From Riptortus pedestris (taxonomy: Eukaryota > Arthropoda > Insecta > Hemiptera > Alydidae): a stretch of DNA of 64,000 bases. The notes beneath the pieces were generated by a model. That model was not told the origin of the DNA, ran no database searches, and saw nothing but the letters and a program-made list of their open reading frames with translations. Where the stretch lies: positions 97,274,501-97,338,500 of the forward strand of contig CM032228.1 of the NCBI GenBank assembly GCA_019009955.1. The letters run 5' to 3'. The translations under genes and the position numbers were made by a program. Of the stretch, positions 20,707 to 31,940 are shown in pieces. Position 1 is the stretch's first letter; each line of letters opens with the position of its first letter.

Positions 20707-23540
20707 ACAACATATCAATTCTGCGCTGAGTGAATGAACTTAAGTGTGTTGAAACACAATTAACGAGTTTTAATTACAGAATATTTTTTTGGTGCGTTTT
20801 TATATTTTTCAGTGCCCGTTCTGTGAAATGTTTATAAAGTATTTATATTTTATTTTAGTTAAGGAATTGATTTTGAATAGTTCGAATTTAATTATTTGAA
20901 CCCGATAAAAGTTCTAGAAATTATTCAGTTCAAAACTGGACATGTAATAACATTTCGGCGTTTTTGAGTCTAAACATTAAATAGTTTCTTCACCCTTAAA
21001 TAGTTGGTTTATACCTTCTTCACAATATGCTCAAAAATGTTATGTTAGATGTATAGTTTATTTTCGCCTATGATATTGCTAATAGTATTCACATCTTAAC
21101 GTTTTTTATGTTCATTTTGTATATAGGCAAATTTGTCCATTTTAATGAGCTTTAAAAGTCCTATAGAACGACGAAAATAGTAACATTTGCCTCTTAATCT
21201 ATAAAAATGGCTTCTAGTTAACTTCTCACAACGTACTTTCGGTTCATGATTGCCTTCATTGACCAAATACTATGATCATTCACCGAGGAACTCACAATGC
21301 TTCGCCAATTATAGAAGCTTAGGGTTTTGAATTTCAACCATGGGGCCACCGCCTTCTGAGCCTGTCTTGCTACTTTCAGCATGTGTATCCATGTGACAAG
21401 CGCTTAAGCATCTATTAAGGATCCGATCTTCAACATGTTCTCTCCTCCTTTTCAGTTTCTCTTCTTGAAACACTAATCGTGTTATTGCATTTTTCTGGGG
21501 CAGCTTTTGACTTCCTATCTTAGGGTTTATGCGATTGCTCCAAAATTATCAAAATTGATTCTGCACCATCGTTCTCATGTACTATGTGGTTTCATTGCTT
21601 AGCCCTACGTCTTGTGACCACACCAGCAAATGCCGCTTCGTTCTGCCAGTGATTAATACTTACGCAATTCTCATACACAACTTGTGAGTCTATTTTTTAT
21701 AAGGATCAATAAGAAGGACAAGTCCTCTACTGTTTTTTAATATTATGCAGAGTGCACTTTCGGAGTCAACGCTCCATCCTCAGTGCCTGCTGATTAAAGC
21801 TGCGTTGCCTGGACCACGACTGCCGGGCGACAATCCTTATCAATTGGTTCCTCTACCATCCAGCATATTCCAGAGATATCTATTTTCTATGTTACCACAA
21901 GGATTGTTTCTTATTTTTCTGCTTTCAGGTCAACATTGTTCAGTCAATTTGATAACGAGTTTTCTTGTTACCTTTCAGTATGATATGTTTTCTATGGAAT
22001 TTCTCTAGAAACTATTAATCTCTTTTTATTGCAAATCAGTAAACATGCAAGTGTATCTACATCAGCTGATTAACGTCTTCTAGTGCTTCTTAAAACTGTA
22101 CTCATCAATTATTACCTTTCCACCAATGAAATTACGGAAATTAAAATTTGTTTAAAGTCTTTAATAATAACTGTAGATTTATGGGCTGAGAAAAATATTT
22201 AGATTGTTAAAATTTCTCCTTATAAAATTTATTTAATTTTTTTTTCGTGTACTGTTTATTTTTGTTAAACGTAGGTATACTTTGTCTTACCGGGTTCCTT
22301 CCATCATAGCTCACCAAGCAATTTGCAGTAATTGTATCACTATTCTTTTCCTATTCTTATCATTTAATGGGTTCAATAATCTTATTTTTTGCCATTAATT
22401 TTGCAGATTCAATTTCATATCTCGCTTGCTTCTGTTTTATCTTGAATTCATTGGGGATACCATTGTTCTATCAGTTGTTTATCAACAGCAGGGAAGCTAT
22501 TGATTTATATGGAAACTGTATTTGTAATAATGAAGATAGAATGAGGTTATAGTGCAATTATAATAAAAATACGTAATAGAGACTTCTCGATTATGATATT
22601 ATCAACTTCTGTCGTGACCTTCTTTCTTGGATTTTCTTAATATTTTTTTCTTAATTAGGTGGATTCCAATACCCATTGAATTAAATCAGGTTCGTTTGTG
22701 TTTGAAGCTTCATATTTATTTCCAAGATACTATAATTGATTTAACTAATTTGTTACAAAAAAATATTTTGTATAGCTTTGTCTGTGGGTCTCGGCTCCAA
22801 GAACGCCCTCTAAGAGATTTTCTGAAACTATTCACTCATACAAGTTTATATCTTCCATTTAGTTTCATTTGAAGGTATTACTTGAATTTTATTGTTAACT
22901 CACTATCAAAAACTAATTCTTATCCTCTTAAATTAGACATGGTTCGCAAACCAAAAAAAAACTAGTTTGTACAATACATGTTCAAATATAGATTATTAAA
23001 GGCCAATTTTTGGAGGTGGCAACTGCCTGTTTAATACTTGGAAGGCAAAGGTTTCGGAATTCTTTTACAATGCTGAAACTTGCTTGACAAAGCACTTGAT
23101 ATAAAAGAGTAATAAACTGTGGTTGAATTTGCGGCCCTTGAGCAATATATAGCGATACTCTTCCATCAATCCTGCAGGCCCCTTCGTAACGTAAAATGTT
23201 TGTTACACAACGATGAATAGCTCAAATAGAATGGGTTCTTTGGATTTATTCAGTGAAATAATTATGGAACATTAATTATTTGGATGGCTGAGAAACATAG
23301 TGGTGCAAGTTAAAATAGCACTTTTTCAATAATGAAGATTTTGCGTTTGACGGAGTGCAATTTCCTTTTTAGTAGATTTTCCTTTAACATAACTTCCTTT
23401 ATGCGGCAGCACAACTTCCTATTTTCAAGGAAAAAAAGGAAAGAAAAAGGAAATTATGCTGCTACTCTGAACTATTTCTCTTCTTTCCCTTCCCTCTAAA
23501 AACTAAATAACTAAACTAAATACTAACCATGGTATATCAT
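20707..23540. other. Unassigned DNA
   Basis: A slightly GC-richer patch at about 21290-21870 gives no domain I can name in six frames. The 60-90 codon frames at 21745, 22367 and 22627 are not supported as genes. Confidence 0.5.
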
Positions 23541-23544
23541 AGGT

Positions 23545-23765
23545 AGATGAAAGAAATGGCTACACTTCTACTGTAACAATTTATTAAAATGACAGAACGC
23601 TTTCGACGCAGTGCATCATCATCAGTACCCGAACGTCCTGAGTCTAGTTCTAAGGGCCTTCAGGTCAACATCCAGGACCTTCGGGCACTGATGATGATGC
23701 ACTGCATCGAAAGCACTCAGTCATTTTAATAAATTGTTACAGTGGAAGTGTAGCCATTTCCTTCA
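23545..23765. repeat. Long inverted repeat with Penelope-type tail motif
   Basis: About 90-base arms (23548-23640 and 23670-23762) share GAAATGGCTACACTTC, ACTGTAACAATTTATTAAAA, GCAGTGCATCATCATCAGT and the GTCATTTT block. They are separated by roughly 30 bases. Each arm, read in the ACTGATGATG direction, gives CTGATGA, a GATGC-ACT-GCATC (or GCGTC) stem, and GAAAGC. Similar wording occurs near ends of Penelope-like elements. No coding part remains. Confidence 0.65.
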
Positions 23766-24219
23766 TCTTCCTACATTAGAAGTCACTTCCACCTGCCAGA
23801 ACACCAACTCAGAACATGGTATATTGAATTTATGTTTTGTCTTCGAAATAACCCCCTCCCCATTTCACATTCTCTTATAAAATCAAATTATTATATCTAA
23901 TGTGGTATTTTGATATGATGATTCACAAATGTAAGAGTTCGTTGAAATTCTTCCCGCCCTTTTTAAGTGCTCAAACTACATACGGTGGATAGACTGGCAA
24001 GTATTGTTTTTAGATTGACTTTAAAAAAAAAAGGAAATGTTCCCCGCCAATTTTAGGTAGTTTTAGACAAACCTTTGGTTTTATTTAGACAGATTTGTGT
24101 TTTAACAGTGTTCGCGGAATACCCTGAGATGTGACCAATTAGGTTTTCCCCACTGTTCAGTCATCTCATTTTCTGTTGATCCCTGAGTTTTGCATTATAC
24201 GTTACGTTGTTCTTATCTA

Positions 24220-24220
<1 letters not shown>

Positions 24221-24276
<56 letters not shown>
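24221..24276 (+). repeat. (AT)n microsatellite at the family B 5' edge
   Basis: About 28 AT units running directly into TAGCTAAGGTACCCG. Confidence 0.95.
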
Positions 24277-24278
<2 letters not shown>

Positions 24279-24805
24279 GCTAAGGTACCCGTCTTCGCCC
24301 GGGAATTCATTTCAGGCTGAATGAAGATTGTATTTTTTGGCCAGGTTTTACATTCCAGGTTGACATTTCCACGTCCCAGTGTTTAGAATTTATACCCGTC
24401 GTTGCTGTGGATTTGTTAATAATAAAATTATTTGTTATTTAAGAGTTCACTGTCCTCAATATTTTTATATTTCCCGTCTCCTGTGCATGTAGTTTTTTTT
24501 TTATAACTTAATGGACCATATAATTCATATTCGTAGAAAGTATTCTATCTTCTAAACCGTGTATGAATAAAAGTTCCTTTCCCTTGATGAGGTACAAAAC
24601 CCAATGGTCACAGCTGCTTTACGTGCGTCAATACCGTTATAACCCCCACTCCCTTTCGAACCTAAAAATTTTAATATAGCCTATAATCATGGAACAATTA
24701 ATGCTAATTTACATATAGAGGTTTGTTAGGTTCGGTTCAATTGTTAGTGCCCAATAAAATTGTTTGCTCCCGCTTTAGGTTTTAGTGTATATCTCGTTTA
24801 AAATT
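24277..24805 (+). repeat. Family B copy B2a, 3'-truncated
   Basis: Begins TAGCTAAGGTACCCGTCTTC, runs through CCCAGTGTTTAGAATTTATA, the CCCCCACTCCC block and CTCCCGCTTTAGGTTTTAGT, and stops at about 24805. There it meets the 3' end of B2b on the other strand. Confidence 0.75.
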
Positions 24806-25698
24806 GTAACCTGTCTGTACATTGATTTTTTTCGCGAAATTTCACGATAACTTTTCGTTTACATGTCATGTAAACCATAACTGCATTTTGTTTCTTTGGT
24901 GTCTGTTTGTTACCTTTTCACGCATAAACGGCTGAACCGAATTTTATGAAACTTGTTATGTATATTACTACAAACCCAACAAATAGCAATATTTCGTTTC
25001 CTGATGTATTTTCGGCAATCATGCACTTGACAAAAGTTGTTTATTTTGTTATTTGGAGTAACTTTTGTTATATACACTTTTGTCGTATACCTAAGTATAA
25101 AGGCGTTAAACGCTAAAAATTATAGCGGGAGTCAATAATTTTATTTGGCACAAAAGACTCAACCGTATTAAATAAAACACTCGGTATGTGTATTAGCTCT
25201 AACGCCTTCCTTATAATAAGCCATACTAACATTTCTAGGGACGGGCAGGAGTGAGGGTTATAAGGGAGGGCTGAAATTAAATATAGCGATATTTCGTTTC
25301 CTATTGGGGTTTCGGCAAATATGCACATAACAAAAGTTGTTTATTTTGTTATTTAGAGAAATTTGCTCAACAATTCTTTTCAATATGAACTACTCGGTAC
25401 CTCACCTGGAAAAATTAATTCAAATTATTATATATTATTATAATATTTTGAACCTTAATAATTTAAATCTGTGCATAATGCACAGGAAACGGGAAATATG
25501 ACAATATGGAGGACAGTGAAGACTTACATAAAAAATTAATTTTATTATTATCAAATCCACAGAAACGACGGGTATTAACCCTAAACACTGGGAAGGGTAA
25601 ATGTCAAAATATTGTGCAAAGTAAAGCCTTGCCAAAAAAAATACCATCACCATCCAGCCTCAAATGAATTCCCGTGCGACGCCGGGTATCTGAGCTAG
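24806..25698 (-). repeat. Family B copy B2b, near complete
   Basis: Read on the minus strand from 25698: GACTAGCTCAGATACCCGGC, the CCCAGTGTTTAGGGTTAATA and CCAGGTGAGG blocks, about two core units (GGAAACGAAATATCG...), then TTCGGTTCAGCCGTTTATGC, GTGAAAAGGTAACAAACA and ATCAATGTACAGACAG. Minus-strand frames at 25113-25328 and 25438-25653 are translations of this repeat, not genes. Confidence 0.8.
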
Positions 25699-25699
25699 T

Positions 25700-26830
25700 C
25701 CTTCATAAGATTACTCCCAGACTGTTATTCTACCTTGTGGATAAAATTTTAATTTCAAATATGCCATTCATCTCCTTGTGATTCACATCTTTATAAGATA
25801 TTTTTTCTGATTCCAAGAGGTTTATTTTTATGCTGCTTTTGATTTCTATCTTTTCACAATGCACGTTACAAGAACTTCTGTCTGTTTCCAAGCTGGCCAT
25901 TTTACCTCCCATAAGACAGGCCTTATGTACTGAACCAATAATTATAATTATATTTTTTTTTTAGACCGTTCTTAGCCGTCTATAGGCTAAAATGGTCTAA
26001 AGAATGAATATTTCTGTGACTAGTAAGAAAGAATAAATATGCATGTATTGGTAGAAAAAAAGTATATACCTACGTGATTCATTCTACCTGTGATCGTTTC
26101 AAATTTTGGGCCGTAATACCGTTTTTTTCTTTATTATTATTCATTTTTCACCAGCTAAATAGCCGTTTAATGTCCGCAGCGTGTATTTCGAAGAGGTTTG
26201 CGAAGGGTGAATATAATTGCTGTCTCTCTTAGATATTTGGTTACGAAGCTATAACATAATCCCTAGTAACCAAAGATTGCATTTTAATAAGGTGCTTTTG
26301 AAATGCAATCCGTGACCGCTAACCTTCTACTAATCCTATTTGCGTATTGCTTTTCGTATACTATGATACCACAATTGGACCGAGCAATATCACAGCATCT
26401 AAAGATCCTAGTCATATCTTTTGTGTCAAGTTTTTCTATTGATACCTAGACTAAATATTGGCTTACATATTTATCAATAGCCGTCAGCACCACCCGTTGG
26501 GTGAGTATGACTTAAGTATATTTTTTTCTACACTTAAAAGAAGTAAACGAATATGATTTCATCTCCATTTTTATAGTGATGTGGAATGAGGTGTATCGGG
26601 ATCAGGGTATCACTTCTTCAGAGGTAGTCATAAATAATTATGTTAAGCTTGCGTTTCCACCTTTGAGATCAGTAACTAGAAATGAAGTCGTGCAGGACAT
26701 TTACCACCCACTCTTTCCTTTAAAAATTATTACCGCTCACCTCAAACTTCCTAGGGCCTTCTAATTAATAATATAACAATGCACTTTTTAATCTACGATA
26801 ATTCTTGGATTGTACGAAGGGGATATTCGC
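25700..26830. other. Unassigned DNA
   Basis: Nothing recognisable. Confidence 0.5.
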
Positions 26831-26831
26831 C

Positions 26832-27271
26832 TTAAGGGAAATACTTTATTCAGGTGCTTGAGAATATGTCTGTATCACATGCTGTGTTTAACCGTTTGAG
26901 TCATCATTAAAGATCATATTAGGTATTGACTGAAGAGGGAGGTGGGGGCGTTACAGGAGATAATTACTGACAATTTGAAATATCTCGGTTACTATGAGTT
27001 GAACTGAAAACATTTATAGAGTTGTTAGATTTTTAATTTTCTACAATTGTTGTTAAATACATTTTCTTCTTATCTGGATATTAAGCGAGTTATAAGTATT
27101 TTTATGTTATCAGCTTTATTAGGCTCCCACTTATAATCATCTAACTTTTACTATAATTCTTTAAAGGCTTCTCACTACGAGAGAAATAGTGAATAGATGG
27201 TGAAATGAGATGAGTAGTGTGTCATACCTTCGTGGGAAATCTGTTTAGTTTATGTAGTCCCTGCGTGAGTT
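26832..27271 (+). mobile_element. Family A copy A4, old
   Basis: Starts CCTTAAGGGAAATAC, carries the diverged module (AAATATCTCGGTTACTATGA, GATATTAAGCGAG) and ends GTGGGAAATCTGTTTAGTTT with hairpin ATGTAG-TCC-CTGCGT. The hairpin is still fully paired using two G-U pairs. No long microsatellite. Confidence 0.75.
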
Positions 27272-27311
27272 CTTGCTAGTGTAGCCAAATATCCTATTTC
27301 TACATATGATA

Positions 27312-27760
27312 ATTTCCCCTAAGGGAAATCAGCAATTGCGTATTGTGCTGTCGATGCGATTTTCGAAAAAGCTCCTTAAATGATTATTGATCCTCTCTAG
27401 GAGTTGGCAAAGACAATGTTCGTTCAAAACCATATTTGCTTTTAATACTACTACTATATTTAACGATCAATCGGTCGAAATCTTTGTTTGAACTTTATCA
27501 AAGTCCATATTTAAACGTTTTATAAAAACTAAAAATAAAATTCGTTAATGGCTAAATTCGAGCCCGGGAATTAAGAGGGAATATCTAAAATTCGTAATAT
27601 TTCCGTAATTACTAGTGGGATCGAAAAGTATACGGAATTAATCTCGTTGAAAATTACATTTTTTATAAATTGTGTTGCATTAATTTTTCCTCTGCCTCAA
27701 TTATTAATAGAGAAGATGCATATTTTTTTTAATTTTCCAGTAAACCCTAACTCCTATTCG
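27312..27760 (+). mobile_element. Family A copy A5, 3' end missing
   Basis: 5' palindrome ATTTCCCCTAAGGGAAATC, GTTCGTTCAAAACCATA, a short TACTAC tract at the microsatellite site, GATCAATCGGTCG, and the module to about 27760. No 3' hairpin found. Confidence 0.7.
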
Positions 27761-28453
27761 CATAATATTAACAATAATTCATATAATAGAAGGAGATTAT
27801 ATCAGAAAACGTCCCCCCCCCTCCAAAAAAAAGCTGAATATTGCTTTTATTCAACTTTTACTATAGGGTCTTTCCTTATCAGTTCAACACACTTTGAATT
27901 AAAATTTTACCTGGCCATTTTATAATTTCCTAAAATTTTATATACTGGTAGTATATATACTGGTACTGGAATATAAAACATATTAAATATAGGAAACGGT
28001 TTCCGAAATATGGATTCGTATAGTTTTGAAGAAAATCGCCCCAAAATGCCGGATAGGCTTTTTTGATATCGCTCTAGAAGCTGTTCTTATTGAGCTGGGA
28101 AGGTGAGAGAGGCATCATTTTAGTCTATTAGTAAACGCCTATTAGTCTATTAAGTTTATTAGTGTAGCCATTCATATAAAGCACTACAGGTAAAGATTTT
28201 TTTTAAAAACCCAAATTGAAACTTTTGATTTTGGTTATATTGAAATGTACGTCTCGAAAAATGTTCAAAAAATAGGCGTAGCTTGTACTTATATTTAGTA
28301 TATGTCGAAGTTTGAAATTGGGCATATTATGGGTTCATAGGTAAAAAGTATGTTAAATCGATAGCCTTTATACAGTATTTTTCATTATACAAAAACAATT
28401 TGATCTACTTACTAAATAAAAATGTTCAAGTTTAATTATCTTAACAATTTTAT
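27761..28453. other. Unassigned DNA
   Basis: Only homopolymer runs (C run near 27811) and a short direct repeat of TATACTGGTA near 27940-27965. Confidence 0.5.
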
Positions 28454-28613
28454 CCGTGGGTTCAATTCGTCCGGGGGAAATAGCAGTTTCTTTAGTGATG
28501 AACTCATTAAATGAAATCCTTAGTCGCACTCTGGCTAAAAAAGTGTTGTTACCTGTAGATAGCCCGCCCCAATTATCTGTAGTAGCATAAAGTGGACGTT
28601 AATAAAGAAGAAA
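28454..28613 (+). repeat. SINE family S, 5'-truncated copy with target duplication
   Basis: Begins inside the tRNA-like head at box B (GTGGGTTCAATTCG) and continues through AGTGATGAACTCATTAAATG, the CTGTAGATAGCCCGCCCC block, AGTAGCATAAAGTGGACGTT and an AT-rich tail. TAACAATTTTAT (28442-28453) and TAACAATTTAAT (28614-28625) flank it as an 11/12 target duplication. So it inserted already truncated. Confidence 0.8.
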
Positions 28614-28851
28614 TAACAATTTAATTTGTAGTATTATATTTAATTGTTTATGGGCTGTTTTTTTAAGATCGGAAATAAACATGAAATTTACTACGATTAT
28701 GTTTAAAAAAAAAAAAGAAATGTTTATTTTCAAAGAAATGCTTTCTCAAACTCCATGAATTTTGTTTCTCAATCTTACACAATACAGACACTATTTTTCA
28801 GGCTGACTGAGGGTGTATTATATGAATTAAAATGCATATTTCAATGTTAAT

Positions 28852-29125
28852 TGTCATTTGTTAACGCGCACTTTGTTACTACGGGTTGTAATCAGGGCGG
28901 ATTCTACCACCGTTTTCTTGCTAGTGAGAAACTAAGGATTTTACAGTGAGTTCAAAACATTCATTTAATAACTACAAAATAGTTAAAATTTTAAATTAAT
29001 TTATATTTTAAAAAATAGAAATTTATATTTTAAAAAATAAATTCCTGTTGCCCAGGTGGGTATCGAACTCGCCATTCTAGATTTACCATGCAAGATTCAA
29101 TGGCTTAGGGTAACTGCGGCTAAAC
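28852..29125 (-). repeat. SINE family S copy with expanded middle
   Basis: On the minus strand: a tRNA-like head (CTAAGCC, box B-like GAGTTCGATACCC), CACCTGGGCAACAGGAATTT, then the body (GAACTCACTGTAAAATCCTT) and tail (AGTAACAAAGTGCGCGTTAA). A TATATTTTAAAAAATAGAAA segment is duplicated near 29000-29040. Confidence 0.75.
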
Positions 29126-31857
29126 TTCGTAAGAAGTTATTGATACAGTTCGTGTTAATTTATTTAATATATAAGAAGTTAATAAAATGGAATTCTTCTT
29201 CTTTTTTCCCCATACTAAACGATACGGCAGAATACGTTTGTAGGCCACTACATTGCTTTATCGAATCCCCAATCACGTATGCTTCGTGACTTACAAGTAT
29301 TAATCAATAAAAGGGTTATCATGAAATTGATATGTTCTGGTCTGAATGACCACCTTGAAAATTGTAGGCCAGAATGATTATTTCCTTTTAATAGTAGATT
29401 ATTAAATAATTGCGTCAAAATCAGCTGGTTGTTCCTATATTTTCATACCCTCATTATTTTGGGTCCGAAGGTCTCGCCTTACGGTCAAATAATTTTATAT
29501 TTTCGAGAACATTTTGTTTTTTATTTTTTTTGTTATGTCTTATATTATACAATTTATAACATTATTACGTTTCTGTGTTATCCGTTTTTCAGGTTGAAAA
29601 CTGCCTTTTTCCCATGATAATATTCGGTTATAATAAAGTTGTGTACATTTCATAACCTCGTCTTTAAAAGCTAATAAAATAGAAAAAAAAGTTGGTCTTA
29701 TTGCCAACCTTCGATAAAAATTATAACATAAAAACTTAGAATAAGGTTCATTTGAACATGTTACTTTTTTCTAGTGACTGATTTTTTTATTATTTATAAT
29801 TTTGTATTTTGTTTTACTTTATAAAAGTGGATTTTTCTAATAAAAAAATGATTGAGTGATTCAATTGAAATATATTCTTAAGCTCTGCTAATTATATAAA
29901 TTAATTTATCTTTATTTAATTTATAGCTCAATTGATGCCTTCAAGATTTAAACGTAGAAAGGTTTATGACTTTACAGATGATGATTTAGATAGTCATTGT
30001 TCATCTGTATTGGATATTTGTTGTAGTAAATTTATTCTCATTTTGTTTGTTAAATTGTTTCATAAAGTCTTAAGGTAGTATATTGTTATCGACAAAAAAT
30101 ATCCTTTAAGAAGATGTCCTGTTCGCCGGAAAAAGAACAGCATTTGAAGTTATATTTTAGACATTGTATTACTTTTTTTTAGGGTTCTTAGAATATGTAA
30201 TTTAAATATTGGTAGTATTCAGATACAATTCATTGTTTTGTATATTTCAAGGCACCTAATTTAGTACAAAACATAGTTCAAATAACTATTTATTAGTGCG
30301 AAAACATCGCTCCGTACGTAGGGTGAATAACCCATGATTGGACACCATTTATTTTACAACATTTATTTTAACTTTCGTACATCAAGTCATTTATTGTTCG
30401 TCGTGTTCATTATCTTCGGAATCATTGTTTAAGATTTGGCCAATATTAGGGGGTTTTTTTAATATTTTATTCTCTTGAAAATTTAAAAGACATAATAGAA
30501 GTCCTTTTCAATTTGTGTGCTTGTTTCCAAACCTATTTCATTATTATACCCTGCCTATTAGTCTACCAAAGTTTTAATTTTTTCATTATTTGCTCTCAAA
30601 GTTTAGCGGTTTCTTGAAAATGAAGAATGCTAATAACTCCGTTAGTATTTCAGTTATATCTGAACGTATAGTATAGTAATTGTGTTGAAAAACTTGCTTC
30701 CCGAAATTAGCGGCATAATATGTTTTCGAGGTGGTGCATAAAATGGAAATATTTTTGAGTTTATATTATCTCTAAGCCTTGCTTTTCTTGGTCTGATTCC
30801 AGTCACCATTGAACTTGACTATTTATTTAAGATAGCGGCTAAATAGAGTTTAGTAGCGATCAACTAAAGGAAACCTATCTCTTTTGCATCAAATAATTAA
30901 TTTCTTTCCTATGCTAATAATTAATTCAGCTTGTCTTCATGTAGTCCCCCTTTCATTTTTGATGATTCCCATGAATTCGAACAGTATGGGAGAAAACCAA
31001 GCACTTAGTCTCAACTGTGACTTAGCATTGAATACCTTTCTTCGGACCAACACGCCACAGTGGCCGTCATTGATACACGTCCCTGTAAGGTGGATGATTT
31101 CCCTGGATGCTTACTATGGGGTAACTAATGAATAATTGTTAAAAAGTATTCCACTGGTGGGAAATCTCTTTGGTTTATACAGCGAAGGGCTTACACTTCA
31201 TGGACCTAGTTGTCTAACTGTTGATCTCTTAATTCAAGAAAATTGTAAATAGTACACGAACGTCGTATTTGAATTACCTTACCTTTGTACTTAACTTAAA
31301 CTTATTGTCTTGTAGTTCAAACATTGTATGCTTTATACATTTTTTTAATGTTTATTTATTTCTTTTAAAAGAACTTTTATTCGTTTAAATGAAAATGAAT
31401 ACAGCTACGAATATTTAGTGTATTTCTGTGGCACTCAATTGGTTTAGAATATTTTAAATGCAAACAGCAGAATATATAATTCACTAATCACTGTATATTT
31501 GCTTTTTGCATTATGTGACACTAACTTCATTGATGGACTGAATTCCATTTCATTGTTTGTTTGAATTCCATTTCATTGTTATATAGACATCACATTAATT
31601 TGAACAGTAAATAAATATTTTATCTCTAACATCATTCACAACAACGATATAATTGACGCCTTGTATTTCAGCATGTTTAAACCAATGTTATAGAATTTCA
31701 CCTCGCTGGTTCGCTTTGGTGTGACATTATTTTTTAGTTTGTGATTTGCAGTTTAAGTAAAAAAAAGTAATGGTACTGAACTGTTATAATATTTAGTTAT
31801 TTAATTATCATGTACTATTTATTTAAGAAGGGGTATTATTTTTTTCGTTATCTACAT
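29126..31857. other. Unassigned AT-rich DNA
   Basis: No family recognised except a possible family A 3' end at about 31158-31185 (GTGGGAAATCTCTTTGGTTT). Confidence 0.5.
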
Positions 31858-31940
31858 TGGATCGGTAGACATTTTTAATAAGGTTTGAACAACCACGTCA
31901 TGGGTACTACCTCAATATCTGACTTCCCCTGAGGAAGGTA
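31858..31940 (-). repeat. Family A 5'-end fragment
   Basis: On the minus strand: the palindrome remnant, CAGATATTGAGGTAGTACCC, ATGACG, and the GATCGGTAGACAT block seen on the plus strand. Confidence 0.6.

Noticed and set aside
21280..22008. Possible decayed transposase in a mixed-composition patch
   Set aside because: I looked for Tc1/mariner, hAT and piggyBac wording in the frames I translated and found no convincing motif.
23548..23762. Functional hammerhead ribozyme
   Set aside because: The core resemblance has an extra base after CTGATGA and I could not find pairing stems I and III.
25113..25653. Two 71-codon minus-strand frames, with similar ones at 61579-61883
   Set aside because: They fall in homologous parts of family B copies with stops elsewhere; not genes.
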